Below, piece by piece: positions 44,752 to 55,930 of a DNA stretch of 64,000 bases. Below the pieces are notes generated by a model. That model had not been told where the DNA came from and searched no databases. It worked only from the letters and a program-made list of their open reading frames with translations. The position numbers and the translations under genes were made by a program. Position 1 is the first letter of the stretch. Each line of letters begins with the position of its first letter. Origin of the DNA: Bipolaris cookei (Eukaryota; Ascomycota; Dothideomycetes; Pleosporales; Pleosporaceae); NCBI GenBank assembly GCA_002286855.1, contig NRSV01000038.1:287174-351173 (forward strand), written 5' to 3'.

Positions 44752-46138
44752 TTAGCGGTTGCGCAGGTACCAGTTGAATGCCAACTGGCCTGTCTCGATA
44801 TGGAACGGTGTCGGGACCTCTGCAAGTCCGGGTCTCGCGACAGGATGCCTCAGGTACACAGCTGCGCAGATATTTTGATTGACTTCGAGGTAGCGGGGGA
44901 TAAATGCAAAAGCGCTCATATAATCCCTTGGCCGCCAGGGTGTCGCATACGGTGCCTGGGCATCTCGCTTGTTCCACGCTGAAGTATGTTCAGTTTCTAG
45001 CCTCAGCTTCTCAAAGGCAGATCGTAGACGCGCTTGATCTTCCTCGGAGATGAGGGGTTCTGCGGCCGATGCTGAGTCTTTGGACGATGACGTAGAAGAG
45101 ATGGCGGCGTTGCGCTCTGCAATTTGCGTCTTGAGGAAGTCGAATTGGGTGTCAAGGGTTGAGATTGTTTCTGGGTTTGCGGAGCGCCATAGGCTAATTG
45201 CTTTTCGTATACTTGAGCGGAGAGCACGGAATTTTTGCTTGTCTTTTGCTTTGACGTCTTCAGCGAGGACACCATCGACTTGCTCCATCAGATCTTGCAG
45301 CTGCTTCTTGAGTTCCGTGGGAGTCGGTTCTTCGCGCGAGGATTGAGAGATGACCAGGTCGGTGTCGTTTGATTGCTTGGGGTTTTGGCCGCCGCTCTGC
45401 TCGCGTTCTTGGGCGCGGGCGGCGGCTTTCTCTTTGGTCACGCGGCGGGCGGTCGATGAGCGGGTCTTGGGCGCTCCGGTTGCAAACATGACAGATGAGG
45501 GCTCGACTTGGAACATGTCGCCTGGGTTGAGTGCGTAGCCTGGGTATACCATCTGGAGATTGAAGTCAGTCTGGGTGGGGTGCTTGGTCATATAGACACT
45601 GCCAGACGCACCTTCTTTCCATTGACCTTGACCAAGCCATGGACAACAAACTGTCTAGCTTGCCGCACGCTACTTGCAAATAGAGCCCTGAAGATGGCAG
45701 TATCTAGTCGCCGCTCCAGCGGATAGTAGGCCATTTGCATGTATGGCGTCATGGGAGGCGTCCGCGTCTTTTCATTGCTATCAGCACCCATTCCTCGTCC
45801 CGCCGCTTGCTCAGAGCCATCATGACGAGCGAGATATTGGTGGTCCATGGGCACTACGGCGGGGAGATTTCGCTTGAACATGTGCTTCCACTTCTTCTCT
45901 CGTATGTGCTCGCCGTGGTACGCTCGCGTCGACGCCTTTGCTGTCCATTTTTGCTGGAAATATGTGCGTGTCGTAACATTGGGTGCCTTGAGCTGAGAAA
46001 GGGCGTATAGAGACCAGCGCGACCAATTCTGGCGAACATTCTGCAGTGGGTTAGCGACCGGGACGCCCCATTGACTGCAGGGAACGGGATGCATACCAGC
46101 TTCTTGAGTGAATGAAACCTCGGCTTCTTGCGCGGCAT
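44752..46138 (-). CDS. NAM9: Mitochondrial 37S ribosomal protein uS4m (three exons)
   Basis: This is a small-subunit component of the mitochondrial ribosome that contacts 16S-like rRNA. Exons are 46138-46097, 46040-45612 and 45552-44752, giving 423 residues. The start MPRKKPRFHSLKKL and the join to NVRQNWSRWSLY fit the fungal family. The S4 RNA-binding domain is seen as RRLDTAIFRALFASSVRQARQFVVHGLVKVNGKK and continues after the intron with MVYPGYALNPGDMFQVEP. A long charged insertion (about residues 200-310) precedes the conserved fungal C-terminal segment ending PFHIETGQLAFNWYLRNR. It is divergent from the La-protein gene, with only 284 bp between start codons. Confidence 0.93.
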
Positions 46139-46422
46139 GGTGACGGCGGGGGTGAGTCAATTGGTGCGGCGTAATGTCGCTGCTGCTTAGAGGGCGTACG
46201 TCGACTGGTATTATTAGCGGGCGTGCAACAATTCCGCAATGAGTGAGACTTGGCACCTATGGACCCTGGTACTATTGAAATTTCCCCACTAGCAGAACCG
46301 TAGCTCTTCGCCCATCTTCTACCTTTTTTCTTCATCCACTCTCCGATTTACTTATACAAACACAAATATTCCTGCAGCAGCTCCCCAGTACCTACGCGAC
46401 TCACGCTGCAACCGTTTTGAAA
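46139..46422. promoter_or_regulatory. Short divergent promoter, uS4m / La protein
   Basis: 284 bp between two divergent translation-related genes, a possible shared promoter. No certain motif. Confidence 0.45.
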
Positions 46423-47932
46423 ATGGCCGACACCGAAATCGCTGTTGCGGCGGCCTCCAACCCCGCCGAAACCTCACAGGCTGAGAAGGCGCTTCAGGTC
46501 GAGTCTGACTCCAAGACCGAGACCAAGCCTGACACCAAAGCCACTGACGGCGAGGAGAAATGGGAGCTCAACGGAAAATCTGGCGAAAAGAGCGCCCACC
46601 GCAACAACCGCGAAGATCGCAGCGGTCGCGGCAGTCGCGACAGCCGTGGTGAACGAGGCGGTCGCGGTAGTAACAAAGGCAACAGTCGCAATAAGAAGTA
46701 CGCACAGAGTACCGTCTTGTCATGATTCTTGCAGTATCTGACTATTCGCACAGGCAAAACCAAGAGTTTGACAACCTCCCAGAGTCCGACGATCCAGTTG
46801 AGATCCGTGCTCAAGTATGACTCCCGTCTTTCCACCCTTGGCTTCGCTTACTAACCACGCCCAGATCGAGTTCTACTTCTCTGCGCAGAACCTGGCGACC
46901 GATGAGCACATGTTCAAGGAGCTTGAGGGCTCCAAGAACAAGCCTGTCTCGATCCACCACATTTGCACCTTCAAGCGCATGCGCCGCTTCAAGCCCTACT
47001 CCGCTGTCGTAGAAGCCCTCCGTCACAGCAGCGATCTTGTTGTCATCGATGATGGCGAGTACAGCAAGCCTGGCAGCGAGGCTGTCAAGCGCAAAGAGCC
47101 ACTAGTCGTCCCAGCTAAGGAAGGCGACGACAAGAAACCCCCCACCACAGAAGAGCTCTTCTACCGCCTAAGGAGCAGCTCATCCAACTCCATGGAGACA
47201 AGCGCCTACGTCAAGGGATTCGGCGATGCTGAGGAAGCTGGTCAGATTGCGCTCGAGCAGTTCTTCCGCCCCTTCGGCTCAGTCATGGTCCGCAAGCGCC
47301 GCGATGAAGAGGGTCTCTGGAAGGGTAGTGTCTTTGTCGAGTTCGACTCTAAGGACTCCCAACAGCAGTTCCTCGCTCTCGACCCCAAGCCCAAGTTCAA
47401 TGGCAACGAGCTCACCACCATGGGCAAGAAAGAGTATATCATCATGAAATGCGAGGAGAAGGGAATCAAGCCAGATTGGGAACTCACTGAACAGGAGAAG
47501 TACGAGAAGCGCAAGAAGCAGCGCGAGGCCAACGGTGATTACAGCAGCAGCCGAGGCAACGGCCGTCGCGGCGGAGGCCGTGGTGGTCGCGGATCCAAAC
47601 GTGGAGGACGTGGTGGCCGAGGTGGCAGTGACCGTCGCGACAACCGTCGCGATCGTTCTCCTCGCAGGCGTCGTGACCGCAGCGCTTCCAATGACTCTGT
47701 CGACAGCGGCGACTGGAACAAGCGTCGCGATCGTTTCAAGAATGGCAAGGACGACCGTGCCAACTCCAAGGAAGAAAAGAAGGAGATTGAGCGCGATGCT
47801 CATGGCGTTCCTGTTGTCAAGGATTCCCGCACGGAGGCTGAGATTACTGCTTCCTCCAACAAGCGCAAGGCTGAGAATGACCAGAATGGTAGCCCTAAGA
47901 AGACCAAGCTTGAAATCAAGCAGGATGAGTAA
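46423..47932 (+). CDS. La-related RNA-binding protein with La motif, RRM and RGG tail (three exons)
   Basis: La proteins bind the 3' oligo-U of new RNA polymerase III transcripts and protect them. Exons are 46423-46697, 46754-46814 and 46865-47932, 467 residues. The N terminus is charged and RG-rich (GRGSRDSRGERGGRG). The La motif reads IEFYFSAQNLATDEHMFKEL, then VSIHHICTFKRMRRF. An RRM follows (SAYVKGFGDAEE; SVFVEFDSKDSQQQFL). The C terminus is a large RGG/RRD region (RRGGGRGGRGSKRGG) and a Lys-rich tail with PKKTKLEIKQDE, a likely nuclear signal. It is probably the Lhp1 orthologue, although the RG-rich flanks are longer than in yeast. Confidence 0.9.
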
Positions 47933-48892
47933 GACACATACCTTGATACGCTTTCGACGACTTGTTAATCTTTGTCTATTGGTCCGTCTTACCTGGTTTT
48001 CATTGCATACGGCGGCGTTTGCGGAAGTTTTTTCTTTATCACTATACAAGTTCATCTCTGCGGTACTCTCTTTATCAAGGACGAACAAATCTGGAGTTTA
48101 TCCCAAAAGCGTAGTCTAGCTTGCAGATATGCTAGTATTTGAATCTATCTGCTCTGTACAGTGTAGCTGGCGATACTGGGTTTGCCACCAAAATATTGAC
48201 TATGCATGATATTAGTGAACCTGGACTTGTGAGGATAGAAACATGATTGCGGCATTTCGATCTCCATTGTTTTTTATGGCTTAGTCTGAAAATTTCCAGG
48301 GCTGTACCCTCTGGTTGGCACCAGCAGTGAGACATGTGTATAGGCAGGGAAAGACGATGTCGCCCTCGTCTCGTTGAGACTGCTCATTACTCGTCGGGTT
48401 TGGGGATTTTGTTTATCGTGAGTGATAGCATGCTATGCGTACAAAGCAACTACTGCCTTCTACCTTTTACTTTTCTGCATGGATGATGTCAATTACAAGC
48501 ATCTGCCAGAGAAGCTTGTGACGTCCCGGCACCACTATACGTTGATCAACAATACGTGCAACTGGGATCCACTGTTATCGACCCCCAACAAGCAGGTGCT
48601 TGTCTGCCAAGCCAGCCGATGGAACGCAACTAGCCTCAAAAGGCAGCCGGATATACCGACGAACCGTATGTCGACCATCCTTGCCTGGAACTATGCGGCT
48701 ATCAGCGTAATATGATGCGAGTTTTTATTGCGACGGGTCTATTATGGACAATGTATGCATGTCCAGATGCTGCTGTGATGGTACAAAAGTCACCCGCCGC
48801 CTACACTTTAGATAGCTTTGCGTCCTGCCTCACTTTCCTACTTGTTTAGACCAGAAGCCTTCTTGACCTCAAACGGGGTCGCCAGAAGCTCA
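47933..48892. other. Intergenic region upstream of the M6 protease
   Basis: About 960 bp; the left part is the La gene 3' flank. The protease frame extends upstream to 48818, but the start codon is placed further in. No other gene is supported. Confidence 0.45.
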
Positions 48893-51000
48893 ATGGTAGA
48901 CAAGAAGCAGCCATCGGGTGCCGCAATGGTGGTACTCGGGAGTGCAATGCTCAGGCTTGCCTCTGCTGCCGTTCTTCCTCGCCAAAGCCCATCTTCGGAT
49001 CCGTTTACACCTATTGATCCTCAGAATTGGGTAAACCCGGATAATATGACTTGGGATGGTAGGCAAACGATCTTTATTAATAGAGTAGTGTCCCATTTGC
49101 TAAGCATACAATAGACTATGTTGCACCACCGACAACCAACTGGGCCGACCCATCGCGCAAGGGCAGGGACAGGAACTTCAACATCGCCATGATAACAGTC
49201 GACTATCCAGATTCGCCATTTGTGGTTACTCTCCCGGCCAACTCCGATATCTTCGGTAACCCGCAACCGCTTGCTGCTGGCCTAAGTCGTGACGATGTAC
49301 CCAAATTCTACCACGATCTTCTCAACGTTCCAAGTGAGATTAACCAGGGTCATACGCTGCACGAGTACTGGATGGGCGACTCGTTTGGAAAATATGGAGT
49401 CGACCTGACCGTATTCGGCCCGTATCGCATGCCCTCGCGTAGCTACCAGTACGGAATCGACGATGAGGAGGGCGGCTTTAATGAAGGTGCTTGTCCAGAA
49501 GGTCCTCCGTGTTCAGTCGACCTGCGCACTGATGCTCTTGGAGCATGGCGAGCGGAAGTTGGGAATGAAACTGCAGACGCATTCGAATTGGCGTTCATTC
49601 TCTCCGCAGGCCAGGATGAGTCGTCGACATGGCAGGAATTCGGTGAAATGAAATTCCTCTCCAAAGAAGATGTCCCCGCCGAGTTTGGGCCCCCAGGCAA
49701 CTCTTCACTACCCAATTGGGCCAGTACGCGTTACGTGGAGTGGTCTTCGTGGGCTGCAGCCTCTACAATCTGGCCCAACGCAGGTGGTGGCTCGTCTACG
49801 CAGGGAGAGTCGAGTGGCATGGCTACGTTTGCTCACGAGTTGTCACATCTGCTTGGTATTGGCGACAACTACAACAACCCATTCAGTAACCCTGCTAGAC
49901 GAACCTATACCGGCCCTTGGAGTATGTTGTCTCGTGGTAGCTTCAACGGTCCTGGAGGTCCCCACACACGTTGGCAAATCCCGCCTGTTCAAGGTGCTTC
50001 CATGGGTTCTCTACACACGATGCGCGACAAGCACCAGATTGGTCTCATCGACACGACTCCCATCTTGCAGATATCCCGGTCTGGTCTCGCTGCTTCTGGT
50101 CCAGTGATCGCTCAGCTCACAGCTCGATCAGTCGATCCAGTCGGCAGCCTCATGGGTCTTAACATTACCTTTGATTCCGCAGGCGACCTTGCACCACCAT
50201 GCAACGTCACTGTTGACCCGCTCTGCGATGGTCGCCGCTACAACAACTACAACGTCGAAGTCGTCGACCGTATGGGTGCTGATTCCTTCTGCCCCGATTC
50301 TGGTGTAATGATTAGCAAAACCAAGAACAGCGACCGCGTGCAGCCCTTCCAGTGGGTCATCGATGCGAACCCTCAAGACGCACGCCAGATTGATTTCTAC
50401 CTTCCAAACGGCACAGCACGGTACTGGACCATCGGCGACTACAGACAACTCGTCGACGCGCTGTTCCACGCCGGCACGAATTCCGGCTCGGAATACGAAT
50501 ACATCGACGAGCCCAACAGTCTACACTTCTACATCCTCGAGAAGCTACGTGATGAGGCTGGTGTCTTGCATTATATAGTCGGTGTAGCATCCACCGCCAC
50601 CACCAACGCCACCGCATCCACCAAACACGCCATCGAGCTCGGGTCCGGCAAGGTAGCGCAAGACGGCCCATCCTTGCGTGATGAAAACACCACTTATTGC
50701 ACCTTCGAGTTGAAGAATACAGGAAAAGCCGCGCAGCTCAGCACTAATCCTCACCCCCAAGATCTCTCTGCTTACCTTGGCTCCGATATTTATCGCTTGG
50801 AAGCCAAGGTCGAAGGCGAGGGCTGGAAGGTCGCATTGCCGAATGCACTTGTTTATGCGGGCGCTGGGAAACAGAAGACGGTTAAGGTGGCGGTTGGAAG
50901 GGAGAGCAGAGCGTCGGATGAGGCGACTGTTACGTTGACGGCGACCAGTGAGAGTGATAAGGGGGTTTCGAGAAGTAAGACGTGTAAGCTGAGGATATAG
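48893..51000 (+). CDS. Secreted M6-type metalloprotease (two exons)
   Basis: This is a zinc endopeptidase of the immune-inhibitor-A (M6) type, predicted to be secreted. Exons are 48893-49058 and 49115-51000, about 683 residues; a start at 48926 (MVVLGSAMLRLASAAVLPRQ) would give the neatest signal peptide. The catalytic motif FAHELSHLLGIGDNYNN contains HExxH plus the downstream Asp typical of metzincin-like M6 enzymes, and GPWSMLSRG supplies the Met-turn. Several N-glycosylation sites occur (GNSSL, NITF, NVTV). A C-terminal beta-rich domain (TFELKNTGKAAQL, TVKVAVGRES) is present. It reads toward a small secreted protein gene. Confidence 0.88.
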
Positions 51001-51338
51001 ATAGCTTACACTGGGCGAAATGCCTTGTCCGTTCGAATGCCACTTGACTATTACTTGATTTTTCTAAGTTACATATTGTTAATTTTGTGGCATGGGATGT
51101 ATTATCAAATAGTATCCAATGTTACAATAACTAAGCATGACAGATCTGATGCCAGTTGTACTACACATTTAAAGCGAAATCACATGGAGAGTATGATATG
51201 GCAGCTTGAATAATGAATATGTGGCGTATAATAACCTTCCGTAGAAATATCCCTTACTAACATATTTACATCTTCGGGAAAAACGGCACCCCAGACTCTA
51301 CTACGTAGAGCTAGAATTGTTACTTACTTATCACCAAA
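51001..51338. other. Convergent 3' flanks, AT-rich
   Basis: About 340 bp between the M6 protease and the small secreted protein gene. No gene seen. Confidence 0.5.
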
Positions 51339-51989
51339 CTACCCGATGATATAAGCATCAAGCTCAGCCCTAACCGTAGTCACACCATTGATAACTGAAA
51401 CCACGAGCTCCACCTCAACCTCCTCAGGCACACCAACAAGCGTGTAGATAACTCCGGCAATATACACAGCGTCAGGATTCTTCTTATCAACGCAGCGGGG
51501 CGCATCCCTCTTCTGTACACTATGCGAATCACTTGACGTGCTGTTGTCGCGGTAGTAGCTGTAACCGTGGTCGTTTTGGTTGTCAGGAGTGCTAAGACAC
51601 AGCGTGTTGCCCTTGACGACTTCGCTGTCGCGAACAGTGCCGCACTGAAGGGGCCCATCCGAGTTGCTTGCTGGACCTTCGTTCCACGCGACGAAGGTGG
51701 GGTCCGTGTAGCCGACTTCGGTGCGGACGAGGCGGCCGGACTTGACGAGTGTGAGTTTGGCGGCGATGGCTTGGCTGATGTTGAGGCCGGGGCGTGTGAT
51801 TGATACGGCACACGTGTTGGGCTGGAAGTCGTAGAAGATAAAGCCAGCGCCGGTGCAGCCTTGATGGGTGTAGGTATACAGAGTGTTGTTTTGGTACTGG
51901 ACTGGTTCCACGCTGGAGAATGTAGGTGAGGCTAGGGCGGTGCTGGCTAGGGCACCGAGGGCCAGGATGTAGGACATAAGGGGAGCCAT
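51339..51989 (-). CDS. Secreted protein with Kex2 site, effector-like candidate
   Basis: A single exon of 216 residues. It starts MAPLMSYILALGALASTALA, a clear signal peptide with likely cleavage before SPTF. The mature protein has few, scattered Cys (QGCTG, NTCAV, LQCGT, TLCLS, PRCVD), N-glycosylation sites (NNTL, LNIS) and a dibasic KR (VQKRDAP) that could be cut by Kex2. The C-terminal third is hydrophobic-rich (YIAGVIYTLVGVPEEVEVEL). A TATA box lies 102 bp upstream. I do not recognise a family; size, secretion and location near transposon sequence fit the usual description of a candidate effector, which is inference. Confidence 0.7.
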   Translation of the reverse strand: MAPLMSYILALGALASTALASPTFSSVEPVQYQNNTLYTYTHQGCTGAGFIFYDFQPNTCAVSITRPGLNISQAIAAKLTLVKSGRLVRTEVGYTDPTFVAWNEGPASNSDGPLQCGTVRDSEVVKGNTLCLSTPDNQNDHGYSYYRDNSTSSDSHSVQKRDAPRCVDKKNPDAVYIAGVIYTLVGVPEEVEVELVVSVINGVTTVRAELDAYIIG

Positions 51990-52090
51990 TTTTTTTGGAG
52001 GGGGGGGGTTCGAGTAGTGATGGGTATTAGTGGAAGTGATGAAGAGAGTGTGGTGATGATTTTACAATTCAATCTGGGTACTACAACTGC

Positions 52091-52097
52091 ATTTATA
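52091..52097 (-). promoter_or_regulatory. TATA box of the secreted protein gene
   Basis: TATAAAT on the minus strand, 102 bp upstream of the ATG at 51989. Confidence 0.5.
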
Positions 52098-53737
52098 CAG
52101 AAAGGCTCGTTTCATGTTACTTGAAGGTATGAAAAGACTTTTTTTGCTTACATCCCGAGTAAGCACCGGCTTATGACCTGCGTATCTAAGTGTGTAAGTT
52201 CAAGGTTCTCAAGGCCGGTAATTTTCTATATGAAATATGGAGATCTGACCAAGCTACTACTAGTCGAGTTAAGTCTTGGCAGGAACTGCGCTGTTATTCA
52301 CCATGCATGTATCTTGTATCTCCTGGCATACGACGAAAACAATCATCTACAAACGGTGTATGGAAATTTAGATCCCGATATCACAATACCGAATCCTGGT
52401 GACAGAGACTTTGGGCGTCGGATCGCCCGGGGCTTTTCCGGAAGAAACAAGCAGGGTTATATAGCACCAGTGTTCCGCCGACTTGGTGGTACCTTTTGAT
52501 GAGAGTGGTGATCGTCAGTAAGTATGTAAGCTGACGGGGAGTACGTATGTATGAGCTACGCTAGTTCATAGCAACCTCTTATCAATTCTCGGGCCATGTT
52601 TACAGGCATCCATAGTGTGATTTGTCCACTCACATGAAATGTGGACTACTGTCCGAGTTTGTACTTTCGATTACCTCACTTAGTTACAAAAATTTCATCT
52701 CCCGTACTTTGTTCAGCTTCCCGACGGCTGGTTTAAGGTTGAAAAGCCAAGATGCATCGACCCTTTTGTAGTCCCAAATTTGCGGTAGGTTTGCGGTGCA
52801 GCCCCCGATCAGGAGTACGGTGTGCGTAGAGAAATATACAAACTATGATGATTTGCTTCCTTGCTTCTTGGCAGCATCATCTGTTGCATCTATAAATAGT
52901 ATGTTGATTTTAAACAAAGTTCGCAGGAATGGCTCCACATCTCTACAACAAAGTCGAGTTTTTGCCGCGCTTTCTTAACAGGATGGATATCAGTACATAC
53001 TTATGTATGTCTAGCTGTATCCGGTACTACCGCTGCTACTATATGCGCTAGCCTTACACATATAATTCCAGGATCTTGGAGTGGCTCTTATCAGCGCAGA
53101 GGATTCAACAATATATGTACCATGTATGCTTTCAATATTCGCCAGCATAAGGGATGTTCATGGACGTCCAGACAGATGAACTGCCATGAGGGGCTTACAT
53201 ACACCTCGGGGCTCCGGCCAGTCTTTTCGTACAAGATGCCAACATGGAGACAAAAATCGTGCTCAGTAACGTCAGCGTCTGACAGGGGTGACCCAAGCCT
53301 CCTGCAGCTGTCGGAACTTTTTTGGATGCCAGCAGGTGGCTATTTAGCGGTACCCTTACATACTAAGTATCTTTTTCTCCACCCGATGGGTCGGAAAAAT
53401 GCTCATGACGTAAAGAACGTGCACGGGTTCAAATCTTAATCGATGGTGACAAACGATGAAGGGTAATCGAACCTTCTGGGATACTCCGGCTTGTCTGGTC
53501 AGCCTTCTTGTGTGCAGAACCGTATTATGTGTATCATTACGACATAATATTGTGCCAAACTCGACGATGAACTCTTACATCGAGGGCAGATGACGGTTGG
53601 GTATTCTTGGCATATATACAGACCTACCGTTTCTGAGCCATATAGAAGAAGATATCTAATTACGTAGTCCACGTGGCCTCATTTTGACAATGTGTTTGCG
53701 TGGTGAACGGACCGATGTGGGCGGGGGGCCATGTTGC
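52098..53737. other. Gene-poor region between secreted protein and element 3
   Basis: About 1.6 kb, AT-rich with only short unsupported frames. No repeat ends recognised. Confidence 0.5.
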
Positions 53738-53739
53738 TA

Positions 53740-53764
53740 CCGTGCCTGCGCGCGCAACGCCCCA
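53740..53764 (+). repeat. Left terminal inverted repeat of element 3
   Basis: 25 bp beginning CCGTGCCTGCGCGCG, preceded by TA. Confidence 0.88.
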
Positions 53765-53816
53765 GCAACACCAAAACCACTACGGCAAAATGAGGCCGTA
53801 AAGCTACCCATGATAG

Positions 53817-55762
53817 CTATACATACGGGATGTTGTGGTGGAGTTGTATATAGAGGCTTGTAACTATTTTGTAGTAGTTATGTTTACTTGGAGTTTTGAT
53901 AGTAAGACCACATGAGCTAGTTTTAGGTAGAGCAGCTGGTGCAGCCTCTGTGGACGCCGCGGTAGCTGTAGAGCGACTACCACATTTCTGGCGCTTATTA
54001 CGTGATGGAGATACGGTTGGAGCTTTGCGCTTCCTCTTCTGGGTAGTTTGAGACGCTCCTTTGGTGGCTTGGGCTTCGATTCGGGCTGCCCGAGTAGCTG
54101 TTTTTTCCGCTCTCTCCTTCTCCCTCACTACCTTGGCTGCCTCTCTCACCACACATCTCTCCTCTGCCTCCTGTTGCCGGAGCAACTTAGTAGCAGCTTG
54201 AATCTTCTTCTTATTAGCTTTTGCAAGCTACTGCTCGTGCTCTTCCTGCTGTTTCACTATCTCCCGTGCATGTGCTTCTCTAAGCTTACGTGGAGACCAG
54301 AAGACGGCACCACCGCGGTAATCATGTCTCTGCTGTAAGTCAAGAGGCTTACTATGCTTTTTTTTGCCTCCTCTTAGCAGCAAGAATCTCTTTTATCCCG
54401 TTGAGTTCATGGTGTAGTAGCTGGTTTTGGGTAGAGGGATGATGGACTTTAAGACTCAACTTCTTTGCCTCTGACTGGCCATCGGCTACAGCAGTACGGA
54501 CTAACTGGTCTATCTTTCTCCAATCAGAGTCAGAGAGACTCAACGGTGAGCTCCGGTCATCTTCTGCTGGCATGTGGGTAAATCTCCCGAGTATACGCTC
54601 TGGCTCCATTTGCCATATGCCAGTAGCTTCAAACGACTTAAGAACCGTCTCTGTCTGAAACGCTGACTATCAGACACTCCATAACAGTAAGAGGAAGTCG
54701 CCTTTCTTGACTGGGAGCAGTCCCTGGCTCTTGTGAAGGTGGTCTAAGGGCGCAGCTGAGTACGCGGTCGAGAGTGACTTGAACAACACTACGTCGAGAG
54801 GCTGTAGCGTATGAGTAGAACGAGGTGAAAATATAGCTATTAGTATACGGTGAGAGTCGCAGTAGTCAAGAAAATCCGGTGTGACATGACTGCCGTGGCC
54901 ATGAAGTGCAATGAGACGTCAGTCTCTCCCGCAACGGGCTTTCTGCTTCGTACAGCGATCGAATACCTGCTCTAGCCACGCTAGACCAGTGTCGTTGTTC
55001 GTCTAGCCAGATGGTGATGATGCTACATAGATGCTCTGCTGCCCAGCTTCGATGGAGCTCACCCATGCTGACTGTAGTGAGCTGTTCGCCGACGGGTAGA
55101 TGAGGCCCGGCGGCAGAGCCTCCCCATCAGCGCAGACAGCTGCTATGAGCGTGATCCAGTCACGAGAGCCATCCTGCAGAGCCGCAGTTACCTCCCTTTT
55201 CTCATACAAGCGACGGCTGAATACTTGCTTTGAGCGTCCTAGTACACCTAGCATGAAGCCCTTCTTGTCCATGTTGTACGTATGACGCGGTTCTATACCA
55301 TACTAGGCTATTTTGCCGTGTAGCAGCTTGAAGTAGGCCTCGTACTTCTCCCTTGAGTCAGCTTTGTGGCGGTTGGCGTCCATAGCAGTGGTCCATTGAG
55401 AGACAAGCTGATCGCCGTGTCGGCCGAAAAAGTGCGCAATCCATGCATCGCTTACGGACTCTGTGGATATCGACGATGCGGAATATCATATCATCTCTCT
55501 CATAGGAGGCAACCGTCCCTCTGTAAGGCTATTAATATGCTGTACAAGCTCTCGCTCTTGTTGTGGGCCGAGTCGTTGTTGGTTACGGTCTTTAGCTTCC
55601 CGTGGGCGCTGACGGCCCTTGTGTCTTCGGGTCAGCGTACTATTTGATACACCAAAGCGATAAGCAATATCTCTATACGAGAACGGATCTCCTAGCTCAA
55701 GCGATTGAATTGCTGCAAGCACGTCATCAATTGGTGCTATGATGGTGAAGTTACAATGCATT
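53817..55762 (-). pseudogene. Transposase remnant of element 3 (pogo type)
   Basis: On the minus strand, an N-terminal helix-turn-helix (SYRDIAYRFGVSNSTLTRRH) is followed by SDAWIAHFFGRHGDQL, the first catalytic motif NMDKKGFMLG (Asp kept, next residue Lys), VTAALQDGSRDWITLIAAVCADG, the HGHGSHVTPD region and LQPLDVV with the third Asp. Several stop codons and frame changes interrupt it (for example near 55010, 55305 and 54930). A basic C-terminal region (TTQKRKRKAPTVSPSRNKRQK) ends it. It is non-functional. Confidence 0.82.
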
Positions 55763-55813
55763 GAAGTTAGTGGCTTATCTGGTGTTCTAGTGTTTGTGGG
55801 GTGTTGCGCGACA

Positions 55814-55838
55814 TGGGGCGTTGGGCGCGCAGGCACTG
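55814..55838 (-). repeat. Right terminal inverted repeat of element 3
   Basis: 25 bp that read CAGTGCCTGCGCGCC on the minus strand, followed on the plus strand by TA. It differs from the left end at two positions. Confidence 0.88.
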
Positions 55839-55930
55839 TAAAAACAGCACACTACTGACGGCTTCTCTCTTTGTAAGTACTTCGCACCAATCACATTTGC
55901 ACATTAGCTTCATAAGAAGATCACACTGCA

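Larger units (their letters stand above)
53738..55840 (-). mobile_element. Decayed pogo-type transposon, element 3 (with TA duplication)
   Basis: The element proper is 53740-55838 (2,099 bp), flanked by TA on both sides. The 25-bp ends match as inverted repeats with two differences (CCGTGCCTGCGCGCGCAACG on the left; CAGTGCCTGCGCGCCCAACG on the right, minus strand), both continuing CCCCA. A broken transposase lies inside on the minus strand. The ends and protein differ from elements 1 and 2, so this is a third family. It stops 92 bp before the start codon of the FAD oxidoreductase. Confidence 0.88.

Noticed and set aside
47279..48088. 269-residue frame antisense to the La protein
   Set aside because: Low-complexity Ala/Val/Thr sequence produced by the RGG-coding region on the other strand.
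53122..53439. 105-residue frame upstream of element 3
   Set aside because: No signal, domain or conserved pattern; composition looks random.
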